In this document: piece after piece, positions 8,453 to 16,570 of the stretch | Position numbering within the stretch: the stretch's first letter is position 1 | Layout: the number at the start of each line of letters is the position of its first letter | DNA from: Sphingopyxis macrogoltabida | GTDB lineage: Bacteria > Pseudomonadota > Alphaproteobacteria > Sphingomonadales > Sphingomonadaceae | Direction of reading: 5' to 3' | Length of the DNA: 64,000 bases | NCBI RefSeq assembly: GCF_001314325.1 | Contig: NZ_CP009429.1 | Span: forward strand, 1,302,501-1,366,500 | Program-made: the position numbers and the translations under genes | Notes under the pieces: generated by a model | Databases searched by the model: none | Told to the model about the DNA's origin: nothing | The model's input: only the letters and a program-made list of their open reading frames with translations

Positions 8453-10052
8453 ACTGGATCATACCTGAAGAATTGCGAGATTTCGGGGCTTTTCCGGTCG
8501 CCAGTTCCAACATCGCAGCCAAATGACCGGTCAACTCGATGTCCACGCCCTGACGTTCGTCTTTCGGCAAGACCACAATCGAGTCAATCATTGCTCGCAG
8601 CGACGGTGCTGCCTCGCTGCGGTCTGCCGGGTCCGAGAGTGCATCGGCGAGGTTACGAACGAGTCGGCGATATTCGTCAGCAAGCTGGGGATGTAGCGCG
8701 ACTACGGGTGCCGCATCGGCGTCGGCAAGTACCTGACGCAATGAATCCCGATCACGGGTCGCATCGGCGAGTGCCGACCGCAGTTCCGTAAATTCGCCGC
8801 CACCGGTTGCGACAGCTTCAACAAGGCGGGCAATACGACCTTCGGCGTCGCTAAGCTTGCGACGTAGCCCTGCGTCCCGTTTGGCTTCCTCACGGGAGCG
8901 CTGTGCCCGTTCGGCATGGTATTTCTTCACAAACGCCGACACGAGATCCGGATCAAGGAGGCGATCCGACAGGCCACCGAGTACCCGGCGTTCGAGATCA
9001 GCCGTCGCAATTGTTCGCTCGTTGGCGCAGGCTGCGGACCCACTGTCGCGGTGCGAACTGCAGCCCCACCGCTCGGGACGTACCACGATGTAATTCGAAC
9101 CGCAGCAACCGCATTTCACCAACCCGGATAACAGTCGCTTCGGTCGCACCGTCTGCTGGAGGGGCTTCATGTCGTAGACCAGTCGCGCTGCGTCGCTGGC
9201 GGCCCACAGCTCGTCGTCGATGATCCGCAGATGCGGAACAGGCGTTACCTGCCACTCAGACGCGGGCTTGGGCTTGATCCGGACTTTTCGCGTCCTCGGG
9301 TCGATGGTCTTCTGCGTGCGTCCGACGACCAGTTCGCCGCGGTACAGCCGGTTTCGTAGAATTCCGTCGCCGCGTTTCGCGGAACCCGAGACAGTGTTGC
9401 TGCGCCAGAATTTGCCGCTCGGTGGCGGAATACCTTCAGCGTTCAGCCCGTTGACGATATCGCGGATGGATTTTCCCGCTGCGTGTTCGGTGAAAATCCG
9501 AACAACGACGGCCGCGGTCTCCGGATTTGGCTCGCGGAGGCCCTTTATCTGTTCGCCGCGGTCGTCGAACTTCAGCACCTTCCGATAGCCGTAAGCGATG
9601 CCGGCGGGCGACAGCCCTTGCGCGGCTCGCCCCTTCTGGGCGCGTCGGATGTTGTGGGCCAATTCGACCCGCATATGCTCGTCGATGACGCCCTTTATTC
9701 CGCCGACCAGATTATCGACTTGCCCGTCAGCGAGCGTGAACAGCCGCGCGCCGGCATGCGTGATGCATTTGCGGATATGGTCGCTGTCGCCGACTCCGCG
9801 TGCGATGCGACTGGTCGTGTCCGCGATGACCTGATCGATGTCGCCGGCATCCAGGCGCGCGAGCAACGCTGCCATACCGGGGCGCTGATCCTCTGAAACG
9901 CCGGCGCCGCCGCCGATCGCGTAATCGGTGAAGATGTCGACCACCGTCCAGCCTTCCGCCTCGCAGCGGGTCCGGCAGGCTGTGACCTGATCGTCGATCG
10001 AGCGCCTATTTTGAAGAGCGCTGCTGAAGCGGGCGTAGATGAGCGTTCGCAT
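8421..10052 (-). CDS. Large serine recombinase (integrase) of the island
   Basis: This site-specific recombinase of 543 residues has an N-terminal resolvase domain opening MRTLIYARFSSALQNRRSID, with the catalytic serine in the ARFSS segment, then a Recombinase domain (GLSPAGIAYGYRK to GILRNRLYRGELVVG) and a zinc ribbon (KCGCCGSNYIVV ... WGCSSH ... AACANE), then a coiled-coil-rich C-terminus. I chose the ATG at 10052 over the GTG/ATG region upstream because it puts the serine at the usual place. Its last 11 codons (ending RVAGIEPA) and the stop codon are read from the antisense strand of tRNA-Gly, so the C-terminus depends on integration. A 53-codon ORF overlaps its 5' end. Confidence 0.92.
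   Translation of the reverse strand: MRTLIYARFSSALQNRRSIDDQVTACRTRCEAEGWTVVDIFTDYAIGGGAGVSEDQRPGMAALLARLDAGDIDQVIADTTSRIARGVGDSDHIRKCITHAGARLFTLADGQVDNLVGGIKGVIDEHMRVELAHNIRRAQKGRAAQGLSPAGIAYGYRKVLKFDDRGEQIKGLREPNPETAAVVVRIFTEHAAGKSIRDIVNGLNAEGIPPPSGKFWRSNTVSGSAKRGDGILRNRLYRGELVVGRTQKTIDPRTRKVRIKPKPASEWQVTPVPHLRIIDDELWAASDAARLVYDMKPLQQTVRPKRLLSGLVKCGCCGSNYIVVRPERWGCSSHRDSGSAACANERTIATADLERRVLGGLSDRLLDPDLVSAFVKKYHAERAQRSREEAKRDAGLRRKLSDAEGRIARLVEAVATGGGEFTELRSALADATRDRDSLRQVLADADAAPVVALHPQLADEYRRLVRNLADALSDPADRSEAAPSLRAMIDSIVVLPKDERQGVDIELTGHLAAMLELATGKAPKSRNSSGMIQLERVAGIEPA
8428..8452 (+). other. attL core (tRNA-Gly 3' end)
   Basis: This 25-bp segment, which begins ggttcgattcccgc and ends with the encoded CCA, is identical to 26561-26585. 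Flanking bases differ on both sides (g/a on the left copy, c/g on the right copy), which defines the core length. Confidence 0.92.
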
Positions 10053-10167
10053 GGGTATTTCGATTCGTGGACGATTGATGGGGCGCACTGTCGCGTCTGG
10101 CGAGGATGCGCGCAAGCGCGTGGACGAAATCGATCAGCAGTGGGTCGGGGGAGGTAGTGGCGTTCAT
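10006..10167 (-). CDS. Small ORF leading the recombinase gene (53 aa)
   Basis: The frame reads MNATTSPDPLLIDFVHALAR, then ILARRDSAPHQ, and ends at a TAG at 10006, overlapping the recombinase start by 47 bases in another frame. The stretch DPLLIDFVHALARILARRD looks like a short amphipathic helix; I have the impression that similar small ORFs often precede serine recombinases in alphaproteobacteria, but this is from memory. Its ATG lies 56 bp after the bipartite island motif, the same arrangement as at two other genes, which supports it being real. Overlap suggests translational coupling with the recombinase. Confidence 0.55.
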   Translation of the reverse strand: MNATTSPDPLLIDFVHALARILARRDSAPHQSSTNRNTHANAHLRPLQQRSSK

Positions 10168-10224
10168 GGAGGTGGTTCCGTCAGACGGTGAAATCCGCCT
10201 GTGAGGAGGCGTTCACCGCGATGT

Positions 10225-10267
10225 CGGTAGAACCCGAACAGTGTTTTGAACGCGAAGATTCTACCGC
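10225..10267 (-). promoter_or_regulatory. Bipartite island motif, copy 1 (reads leftward)
   Basis: On the minus strand: GCGGTAGAATCTT, with the first seven bases and a CTACCG separated by exactly 30 bp. It lies 56 bp upstream of the ATG at 10167 and so before the recombinase transcript. The same layout occurs at 11253-11296 and 21401-21444. The two 7-bp ends are inverted repeats of each other, so the motif could be a paired operator or a promoter element. Confidence 0.65.
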
Positions 10268-10390
10268 TGCGTTGGTCCGGACTAGGCTTCCGAAATCGGC
10301 GCCTTGCGGTTCGTGTTAATCGAAATTTGGGGCTGTTCCTTGCGCCGTGGTAATCTCTGTTAGTCCTCTTAGCTGCTTATAGGTTTGTCC

Positions 10391-11251
10391 ATGACATCCA
10401 TGCCCAACGAAGAAATAACCGAGAACGTGCTACGCGAGTTCATACGATACTCGATTGCGCCGTGGCCCTATCTTGCGAAAAAGTTAGATCAAAGAAATTT
10501 ACGGGAACACTGGCGATTTGAGGCGCAATCGGTTGTTAACGGCAAACGGTTTGGTGAAAGCCGGAAATGGAAAGATCGGCGCACTGAATTATATCAGAAC
10601 CTGATCAAACGTGTCGTGAACGACATAAGTCGGTATCGGAGTTGGAGCCCTTCCCGGACAGACTGGATTAGTCTCTGGGTGGCTTCGTCTGGTCAGGTGA
10701 GCTTCAATTACAAGCCGAAAGCCCGGCGGCCTAAAGCAGAGGCGGACCATGTCCGTGATAAGTGGTACAATCATTATCTAGAGACCATTGATGAAGAGAC
10801 CGGCAGGCCGCACTCCACGCGGCAAGCGGCACGAAAGGCTGCGAATCGTATCAATCGAATGATTGGTGCAGGGGTTTATCCCGCAGAATACGCCCTGAAG
10901 CCGGAATCATTAAAAGCAGGGGCTTGCGAGCGAAAACGAGCAATCCGAAGCCGAGAAATTGCTGAAGCCAATTCACAGGCCGACAAGTACGTCGCCAAGG
11001 CTGAATGGTTTCGTGCGATGGCTGATAGGGCTAGCTCGGCTCGCGCAAAACATCTCCGGCGTGCTGCAGATAAGTGGGCGCAACACGCAGAAAATCTTCG
11101 CGGAAAGCCAGTTTTTGTCGAGGCCGAATGGTGGGAAATGCCGCCGGATCTGGATGAAGCGCTCCGCTTGCAAGAGGCCTTGGAAGGTTTTTCACAGCGC
11201 TTCGCTATTGCAGTAGCATCTTGCGAGATGATGTCCGAACCAAGCGAGTGA
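10391..11251 (+). CDS. Island protein of unknown function
   Basis: This 286-residue protein starts MTSMPNEEITENVLREFIRY. It is basic and helical, rich in Lys, Arg, Trp and Ala, with no signal peptide or membrane segment. The central part (KARRPKAEADHVRDKWYNHYLETIDEE) and the C-half, with several Ala/Arg helices, suggest a DNA- or RNA-interacting or coiled-coil protein. I do not recognise a family. It is the first rightward gene after the recombinase and is followed by motif copy 2. The gap of about 220 bases before it holds motif copy 1. Its lower GC content matches the island. Confidence 0.6.
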   Translation: MTSMPNEEITENVLREFIRYSIAPWPYLAKKLDQRNLREHWRFEAQSVVNGKRFGESRKWKDRRTELYQNLIKRVVNDISRYRSWSPSRTDWISLWVASSGQVSFNYKPKARRPKAEADHVRDKWYNHYLETIDEETGRPHSTRQAARKAANRINRMIGAGVYPAEYALKPESLKAGACERKRAIRSREIAEANSQADKYVAKAEWFRAMADRASSARAKHLRRAADKWAQHAENLRGKPVFVEAEWWEMPPDLDEALRLQEALEGFSQRFAIAVASCEMMSEPSE

Positions 11252-11252
11252 C

Positions 11253-11296
11253 GCGGTAGAATCTTTTGTGTGGGCGCTCCTTAGCCCTCCTACCGC
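11253..11296 (+). promoter_or_regulatory. Bipartite island motif, copy 2
   Basis: GCGGTAG (11253-11259) followed by AATCTTTT and, after a 30-bp gap, CTACCGC (11290-11296). The AlpA-like gene starts 60 bp downstream. See copies at 10225 and 21401. Confidence 0.68.
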
Positions 11297-11356
11297 TGTT
11301 TCTGAGAAAACTTCGTCAGTCGCCGGAATCACCCGTCGACTGATGAGGAAAATGGA

Positions 11357-11596
11357 ATGACCATCAGTTCCAAACCGTGGTTAGGCATTTCGCCCACCGG
11401 GCCGCTTTTAAGGGCTAAAGATGCTGCGGAATACGTGGCCTGCTCAAAGGCACATTTTTTTACTCAGATCGAGAAAGGGATACTGCCACCTCTGATTCAC
11501 ATAGACCCGGAATGCAGGGCGCGAGGTGTTCCGAAGCCATGGCTCGATGCTGTGATCGCCGAACGCGCCGCGGCCACGCTGGATGCTTCGGCATGA
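11357..11596 (+). CDS. AlpA-like helix-turn-helix protein
   Basis: This 79-residue protein contains an AlpA/excisionase-type winged helix: LLRAKDAAEYVACSKAHFFT (helix-turn-helix, about residues 13-32), then EKGILPPLIHI and a C-terminal VPKPWLDAVIAERAA helix. Such proteins act as recombination directionality factors or as activators of integrase genes in prophages and islands. A GAGGAAA purine run precedes the ATG. The downstream gene begins inside its stop codon (ATGA), so the two should be translated together. Confidence 0.75.
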   Translation: MTISSKPWLGISPTGPLLRAKDAAEYVACSKAHFFTQIEKGILPPLIHIDPECRARGVPKPWLDAVIAERAAATLDASA

Positions 11597-11870
11597 GGGC
11601 CGAATTGGAGAAGGCGCGCGATGCATTCATCGCGGTGGAACAGGCTCAGTCGGAGATCGCCGATGCTCGTCGTATCCTCGCCGAACTGCAGCGCTCACAT
11701 GCCCTCAGCCGTGAGGAACTGGAAGAATTGCGCAGCGAAAAGGAGCAGGATGACGCGGAGCGCCTGCTCGATGGTGACGAGGCAGTGCCCTTGAGCCCTA
11801 AGCGTGACACGAAGATCGCCGAGGTTAGCGTCCGCGCTCGTGGTGTAATTTCCGGTGTAGGCGATGGTGT

Positions 11871-11902
11871 ATTCCGGGGTGGGGCATGCCCCACCCCGGA
11901 AT
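11871..11902. repeat. 32-bp perfect palindrome upstream of the IS256 transposase
   Basis: The half attccggggtggggca is followed directly by its exact reverse complement, with no spacer. In RNA from outside it would form a hairpin between the IS left end and the transposase start, and so could limit read-through expression. The same palindrome is at 61708-61739 in the second copy. Confidence 0.85.
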
Positions 11903-11980
11903 GCGGCGTCGCTGGTGGCCACCGGGTTCATCGTTATGGTGGAGTTTGCACACTTCAACCGTGACGAAGAGGAGTTCCCG

Positions 11981-13195
11981 ATGACCGAGGACAGATTACT
12001 GATCGAAGAGCTTGCTGCGAAGGGCGGCCAACCGGATTTTTTGCGCACCATCGCCGAGAACGTGCTGCAGCTGATCATGGAGGCCGACGTTGATGGCCTG
12101 ATCGGCGCGGGTCGCCACGAACGCAGCAGCGAGCGCGCGACCTGGCGCAACGGCTATCGCGACCGTTCGCTGGATACCCGGGTAGGCACGCTGAACCTGA
12201 AAATCCCCAAGCTGCGTGCTGGGTCCTACTTTCCGGGCTTCCTTGAGCCCCGCAAGATGGTCGAGAAAGCGCTGGTTGCGGTGATCCAGGAAGCGTGGAT
12301 CGGCGGGGTCAGCACCCGGCGGGTCGATGAACTCGTCCAGGCCATGGGCATGACCGGCATCTCCAAGTCCACCGTCTCCAAGCTTTGCAAGGACATTGAC
12401 GAGCGCGTCCATGCCTTTCTGAAACGCCCGCTCACCGGCGAATGGCCGTATCTCTGGCTCGATGCCACCTATCTCAAGGTACGCGAAGGCGGGCGGATCA
12501 TCAGCGTTGCCGCAATAATCGCCATGGCCGTCAACACCGAGGGCCGGCGCGAGATCGTCGGCCTGCATATCGGCCCCTCGGAAGCGGAGGTCTTCTGGTC
12601 CGACTTCCTGAAGGACCTTGTTCGGCGCGGTCTTACCGGCGTGAAGCTGGTCATCTCCGATGCTCACGAGGGCCTCAAGGGCGCGATCACCCGCGTCATG
12701 GGCGCCACCTGGCAGCGCTGCCGGGTGCACTTCATGCGCAATGCCCTGTCCTATGTGCCCAAGGGCCAGAACACTGTCGTCGCCGCCGCGATCCGCCAGG
12801 TCTTCCTGCAGCCCGATCAGAAAAGCGCAACGCAGGTCTGGCGACAGGTCGCCGACCAGTTGCGCACCCGTTGGCCCAAGCTCGGCGCCTGCATGGACGA
12901 GGCCGAAACCGACGTGCTCGCCTACACCGGCTTTCCCACCCAGCACCGCACGAAGTTACACTCAACCAATCCGCTCGAGCGGCTCAACAAGGAGGTCAAG
13001 CGCCGCGCCGACGTCGTCGGAATCTTCCCGAACGAAGACAGCATCATCCGCCTCGTCGGGGCTGTGCTGATGGAGCAGAACGACGAGTGGCAGCTCCAGC
13101 ACCGATACATGCAGATCGAAGGCATGGCCGAACTCAACCAACCCATGATCGAGGAGGAAAATCAGCCCCTACACATCACCGCCAAAGCCGCCTGA
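11981..13195 (+). CDS. IS256-family transposase (mutator type), copy 1
   Basis: This 404-residue protein catalyses cut-and-paste or copy-out transposition of the element. DDE residues are seen in LWLDATYLKV (first D), LVISDAHEGLKGAI (second D) and NPLERLNKEVKRR (E), in normal order. The N-terminal region RNGYRDRSLDTRVGTLNLKIPK is typical of the mutator/IS256 family. I took the ATG at 11981, preceded by GAGGAG, although the frame is open further upstream. It is intact and appears identical to the copy at 61818. Confidence 0.95.
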   Translation: MTEDRLLIEELAAKGGQPDFLRTIAENVLQLIMEADVDGLIGAGRHERSSERATWRNGYRDRSLDTRVGTLNLKIPKLRAGSYFPGFLEPRKMVEKALVAVIQEAWIGGVSTRRVDELVQAMGMTGISKSTVSKLCKDIDERVHAFLKRPLTGEWPYLWLDATYLKVREGGRIISVAAIIAMAVNTEGRREIVGLHIGPSEAEVFWSDFLKDLVRRGLTGVKLVISDAHEGLKGAITRVMGATWQRCRVHFMRNALSYVPKGQNTVVAAAIRQVFLQPDQKSATQVWRQVADQLRTRWPKLGACMDEAETDVLAYTGFPTQHRTKLHSTNPLERLNKEVKRRADVVGIFPNEDSIIRLVGAVLMEQNDEWQLQHRYMQIEGMAELNQPMIEEENQPLHITAKAA

Positions 13196-13668
13196 CGATG
13201 GCCCACGGCCACAGCCGAAATTACACCACCTTGACGGACGCGACCATCGCCGAGCTTGAGGGCAAGATTCCGACTCTGCTTGCAGCTATGGAAATGCAGC
13301 GGCGTCGTATCGCAGATGTTGAGCGGGCAGCAATCAAGCCTCTGACGCCGCTCGCTGCCGCAGTTTTAGACCTGACAACGCAAATCCAGAACGAAGCTGT
13401 CGGGGAAGTCGAGGTGGCGTTGGCGGCGCTGGCGCCGGCTTTCGCCAAGCTTATCGCTGTCGACCAGATTCAGGCGGCAACGCTGGGCAAAGACTTCCCC
13501 GTACCTGCTGGCTCCGTTGTGCCTTTCAAAGGCTTCATGGTTGTTCAGGGAACAGCCAAAGGCATTCACGAGCGCTTTAGGCCTGCCGAACTCGAAGACC
13601 GGGCTTTGCTGGTCGCTGCCGACGCGATCTCGGCTCCGATCATCTCCCAAATCAAAGGAAAATGAACC

Positions 13669-13923
13669 ATGGCAATCGTTGTTGCAGTGAACAAACTCGG
13701 TGTCAGCGATCCGGAATGCGAAATGCGCCATACCGGAACATACGACAAGCTCGGTAATCCAGTCCTTCGAAAATCCACTAACTGGCTCCCGCCCGGCGTC
13801 ACGTTCGAAACCTCAACGTATTTCGACGATGAAGAAAAAGATCAGCTTCTCGACAGAGGCGCGATCCGGCTTCCGACGAAAGCTGAAATCGTCGCGTTCA
13901 ATGAACAGCAGGAGGTCGAATAA
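13669..13923 (+). CDS. Small island protein (84 aa)
   Basis: The protein begins MAIVVAVNKLGVSDPECEMR and ends in a charged tail (EIVAFNEQQEVE). It is soluble and probably mixed alpha/beta. It lies 3 bases after the 3' part of the split coiled-coil gene and its stop overlaps the next start, so these genes form one transcription unit. The size and place are those of a small phage head-tail accessory protein, but no family is recognised. Confidence 0.6.
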   Translation: MAIVVAVNKLGVSDPECEMRHTGTYDKLGNPVLRKSTNWLPPGVTFETSTYFDDEEKDQLLDRGAIRLPTKAEIVAFNEQQEVE

Positions 13924-14144
13924 TGACCCGAAAAATGACGGCTGCCGAAGCAAGTCAGCACATCCGAGCCCTTCGCCTTCCGAAAGGCCGTATCGCCAAC
14001 ATCGATCCAGTGCTCGCCCTCAACAAGCACCTACTCGCCAATGGGCTAACAGCGTCGAGCGAACGCGGCCGCGCTGCCGAAATGCGTAGATTGTCTTTCC
14101 CATCGTTCGCGATCGGCGAACCATATACCAGCCGGGCCAGATGA
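13923..14144 (+). CDS. Small island protein (73 aa), possibly truncated
   Basis: This ORF starts within the stop codon of the preceding gene (TAATG overlap), which supports translation. It reads MTRKMTAAEASQHIRALRLP and then a basic, helical sequence. The second half overlaps an opposing ORF (14020-14244), and its last residues (FAIGEPYTSRAR) look less protein-like. It may therefore be a truncated gene whose original 3' end was replaced. No function is suggested. Confidence 0.45.
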   Translation: MTRKMTAAEASQHIRALRLPKGRIANIDPVLALNKHLLANGLTASSERGRAAEMRRLSFPSFAIGEPYTSRAR

Positions 14145-14244
14145 TGCGCAGGCGGGCACCATCGCGGGTGATCAAATATCCGAGGCGGGGGAAGGAAACC
14201 GCGATCTCGTGCCAGTCGAAGGTTTCAGGTTCGTCATCATCCAT
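14020..14244 (-). CDS. Small island protein, opposite strand (74 aa)
   Basis: The ORF begins MDDDEPETFDWHEIAVSFPR and contains a beta-like LGYLITRDGARLRIIWPGWY segment. That stretch looks more like real protein than a shadow frame, but there is no clear Shine-Dalgarno site and it overlaps the rightward ORF 13923-14144 for 125 bases. One of the two is probably wrong or decayed. Unknown function. Confidence 0.35.
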   Translation of the reverse strand: MDDDEPETFDWHEIAVSFPRLGYLITRDGARLRIIWPGWYMVRRSRTMGKTIYAFRQRGRVRSTLLAHWRVGAC

Positions 14245-14355
14245 AGTGGGATGCTCATGCCGAAGCGACCCCCTTAAGCTCTGCCTGCTCCCGTGTCTCA
14301 ATGACGTCAATGATCTTGCGCCAAACGGAAGCTCAAGAGGAACTATAGCACCCGG

Positions 14356-14493
14356 TTACCAGTGCCACCCAAGTCCGCTAATTCCGCGCCAGATATAGAT
14401 GATCATTCCGAAAGCGATTGTCGCGACCACGAACCAAGTCCAGCCGGGATGCTCCGGCTCGTCGTCGCGTGGGTCAGGCCAAAGTCGGGGCAT
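14356..14493 (-). CDS. Very small single-pass membrane protein (45 aa)
   Basis: MPRLWPDPRDDEPEHPGWTW is followed by a hydrophobic helix (FVVATIAFGMIIYIWRGISG) and a short aromatic tail. A GTG at 14574 would give a longer form. It shares a DDEPE stretch with the ORF at 14020-14244, perhaps because the two are related. Short inner-membrane proteins of this type occur in phage lysogeny regions; the role is unknown. Confidence 0.4.
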   Translation of the reverse strand: MPRLWPDPRDDEPEHPGWTWFVVATIAFGMIIYIWRGISGLGWHW

Positions 14494-14652
14494 TTCGGTG
14501 CTGTGACCGCCAATCACTATCCGGTCAACACCCGCAACCCAGATACTGCCAGACTGGCGACGTTCACGGTCCACATTGGATAATTATTTTGCGGTAACCA
14601 TATTCGAAATGGGGCATCATGCATCCGTGTTGGCAACGAAACGGGGGCGAAA

Positions 14653-15189
14653 ATGGAGCAACACAATTCCGTAAGCGCGGGGGCTGATGCCTTTCTACAC
14701 CAGCGGCTTTCTTGGATCGAAGGCGAACTGCAGAGACTAATGTCGTTGCAGAACAATCAGTCGCCGCAGGAGCCTCAGCCAGCGCCAGATAAATTTCCGC
14801 CGCAGAGATTATTCAATCCGGAGGTCCTGGCGCGTCCACCCGCACAATCCTTTGCTGCGGGTCGGGCGAAAATGGTTCGTAAACTGATACACAAACGGCG
14901 CCGACGTGAACGTCATTTTGACGCCGAAATATTCGCCGATCCGGCGTGGGACATGCTGTTAGACCTCTACGCCGCTCATTACGAGCGGCAGCGGGTCTCG
15001 GTATCGAGCCTTTGCATTGCCGCAGCAGTCCCGGCGACGACGGCGCTACGATGGATCAAGACAATGTGCGACACCGGCAAGTTTCTGCGCGAGTGCGATC
15101 CGCATGACGGGCGCCGGATTTTTATCAGCCTGAGCGAGGAAACCCGGCTGAAAATGGACGCATATTTCGAAGATTGCGCGGAGGATTGA
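14653..15189 (+). CDS. Winged-helix (MarR-like) regulator
   Basis: This 178-residue protein has a disordered, Gln/Pro-rich N-third, then a basic linker (KLIHKRRRRERHFDAEIF) and a winged-helix domain: DPAWDMLLDLYAAHYERQRV, SVSSLCIAAAVPATTALRWIK (helix-turn-helix) and DPHDGRRIFISLSEETR (wing). Such proteins are common in sphingomonad genomes and act as DNA-binding regulators; the target is unknown. It stands alone with about 160 bp of upstream sequence. Confidence 0.72.
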   Translation: MEQHNSVSAGADAFLHQRLSWIEGELQRLMSLQNNQSPQEPQPAPDKFPPQRLFNPEVLARPPAQSFAAGRAKMVRKLIHKRRRRERHFDAEIFADPAWDMLLDLYAAHYERQRVSVSSLCIAAAVPATTALRWIKTMCDTGKFLRECDPHDGRRIFISLSEETRLKMDAYFEDCAED

Positions 15190-15203
15190 ACCGCCCTCCG
15201 TTG

Positions 15204-15407
15204 TCAATTCATGAAGCGCTTGGTCCAGAGCGCGATGACCTCGTTGTCGTCGGTGGGCTCGCCCAGTCGCTTGTTGAGGATTTCGATAGCCGAGTTCAGT
15301 TCGATCGTGGCGATATCCTCGCCCAGTCGATCGAGCTCCGCGAGATCGGCTAATAGCCGATCTCTGATCGCGCGGATTGCCGCTTCATTTTTGTCCTTGC
15401 CTGCCAT
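15204..15407 (-). CDS. Small hypothetical protein (67 aa)
   Basis: MAGKDKNEAAIRAIRDRLLA and the rest are acidic and helical (DLAELDRLGEDIATIELNSA), suggesting a coiled-coil or helical bundle. A GGGGGG run precedes the ATG. It is convergent with the winged-helix gene at 14653, with 14 bases between their stops. No family is assigned. Confidence 0.55.
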   Translation of the reverse strand: MAGKDKNEAAIRAIRDRLLADLAELDRLGEDIATIELNSAIEILNKRLGEPTDDNEVIALWTKRFMN

Positions 15408-15488
15408 GCAACCCCCCGGCGCGCGTGCCCGCTCTCACAGGGCGCGCAGCGCTTAGCAGACTAATTGCTGCGCGGAAATGGCAAAGCG

Positions 15489-15728
15489 TCAATTGAAGGC
15501 CGCGGGGTCGAATGGAAACCGCATTTTCAGGCACAGGTGCCCATCGACAACTTGGGCCTCGATCCTCTTATCCTCAACCAGCAGGGTTGCGACGCGGACG
15601 ATCGTTGTCGCCGGCAGGCCCGTTGCGTCGGCGATATCTTCCAATAGGGCCTTTCCGCTGTTGACCGCGCAATAGACGGCGTGGAGCTTCCAAAACACGG
15701 CCATTGGCCGGGGCTCATAGTTTTCCAT
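15489..15728 (-). CDS. Small helix-turn-helix protein (79 aa)
   Basis: The start ATG at 15728 (MENYEPRPMAVFWKLHAVYC) follows 1 base after the stop of the membrane-protein gene, so the two are one operon. The body has the pattern of a winged helix: ALLEDIADATGLPATTIVRV (helix-turn-helix) then VEDKRIEAQVVDGHLCL (wing). It is likely a DNA-binding regulator of the island. A longer ORF beginning at 15839 is possible but would overlap the upstream gene. Confidence 0.55.
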   Translation of the reverse strand: MENYEPRPMAVFWKLHAVYCAVNSGKALLEDIADATGLPATTIVRVATLLVEDKRIEAQVVDGHLCLKMRFPFDPAAFN

Positions 15729-15729
15729 G

Positions 15730-16164
15730 TCAGAGGTCTTCTCTGTGTCGGTTGTGTCGATGATGGAAAATCGCGGCCAGCAGGATGATGAGTATCTGGG
15801 GATATGACCAGAAGCCTTGGGCGGCCGAATAGACATCATAGAAGATGTCCGCAGCGATCAAGCGCATTGCGTGCGTAATGCACACCACCATCTGCAGGCT
15901 CGCGATTGTGGTCGGCCAATGACGTCGGCTGACGAAGGCGCGGTTCAGAAACACGACCAATGCCGCCAAGTCGATGGCGATGATGATCGGATTTGCTTCG
16001 GTCCAATAGTCGCCCGACAATATGACCGTGGCGAGCGTCGAAGCCGACAACAGGAAGACCGTGACGATCGAAATCCGGGTTTCACGATCGCCGATCCATA
16101 GCACCGCCACGGTCACCGTGATCAGCAAGCCGACGTAAAGATATCCCCAGATCGCAGGTGTCAT
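15730..16164 (-). CDS. Four-helix membrane protein
   Basis: The 144-residue protein has four likely transmembrane helices, at about residues 3-22, 30-50, 60-78 and 120-136, and a charged C-terminal tail (HHRHNRHREDL). No enzymatic motif is seen. It lies in a leftward cluster with a small helix-turn-helix protein (15489), with only 1 base between them. Function unknown. Confidence 0.6.
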   Translation of the reverse strand: MTPAIWGYLYVGLLITVTVAVLWIGDRETRISIVTVFLLSASTLATVILSGDYWTEANPIIIAIDLAALVVFLNRAFVSRRHWPTTIASLQMVVCITHAMRLIAADIFYDVYSAAQGFWSYPQILIILLAAIFHHRHNRHREDL

Positions 16165-16201
16165 ATTGGCGGTAGTCTACCTTCGATCCGGGGAGATTTT
16201 A

Positions 16202-16570
16202 TCAGGCCGCCAGCGGCACCTGGTCGTCGACCTGGTCGTCGTTGAGTCCCGTCGGGCGCACAATCTTGGATGCATCGCCCCCGGCGGTAATCTTGATATT
16301 GCGCAAGCCTACGCCGGGCTTGATGTTGTTTGCCAGCTCGTTGTGCAAGTGGATCATGCCTTGCCGACACTGCAGGAGGCCGAAGAGGGAGGTTTCGAGG
16401 TGCGCGAAAGCGACTTCCCCGGATACTGGCGACAGCTTCACCGCGGCCTGCGCCTGAGGCAGGCTGCTGGTGAGGACGCCGACGGCGATCAGTGCCTGAT
16501 CGATTGCCGATTCAGCGTTGGCCAGCTTTTTGGCGATATCGGTTGCGACTTCGAGACGGTCCTTCAGCAT
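16202..16570 (-). CDS. Helical hypothetical protein (122 aa)
   Basis: The protein starts MLKDRLEVATDIAKKLANAE, with a GGGGGAAA purine run before the ATG at 16570. It is Ala-rich and almost certainly a helical bundle, with one histidine/cysteine segment (LQCRQGMIHLHNELANN). No family is recognised. It lies downstream of the split LuxR-type gene on the same strand, so it might belong to that operon. Confidence 0.5.
   Translation of the reverse strand: MLKDRLEVATDIAKKLANAESAIDQALIAVGVLTSSLPQAQAAVKLSPVSGEVAFAHLETSLFGLLQCRQGMIHLHNELANNIKPGVGLRNIKITAGGDASKIVRPTGLNDDQVDDQVPLAA

Larger units (their letters stand above)
11824..13245 (+). mobile_element. IS256-family insertion sequence, copy 1
   Basis: This 1422-bp element has imperfect inverted ends (gttagcgtccgcgctcgtgg at the left against ggtcgcgtccgtcaaggtgg at the right, both then gtgtaatttc) and a 9-bp target duplication ATCGCCGAG (11815-11823, 13246-13254). 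It carries one transposase gene and, upstream of it, a 32-bp perfect palindrome. It appears identical to the copy at 61661-63082. Confidence 0.95.
11593..13665 (+). pseudogene. Coiled-coil island protein split by IS256
   Basis: The 5' part (11593-11823, 77 codons; MRAELEKARDAFIAVEQAQS...) and the 3' part (13255-13665, 136 codons, ending SAPIISQIKGK) are separated by the IS256 element. The 9-bp duplication ATCGCCGAG is in the same phase on both sides, so removal of the insertion and one duplication gives an unbroken 213-residue protein. It would have a long N-terminal coiled coil and a C-terminal globular part. Small phage-scaffold-like or tail-accessory proteins look similar, but I do not recognise it. 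The 5' end overlaps the AlpA-like stop codon; the 3' end is followed after 3 bases by the next gene. Confidence 0.85.
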
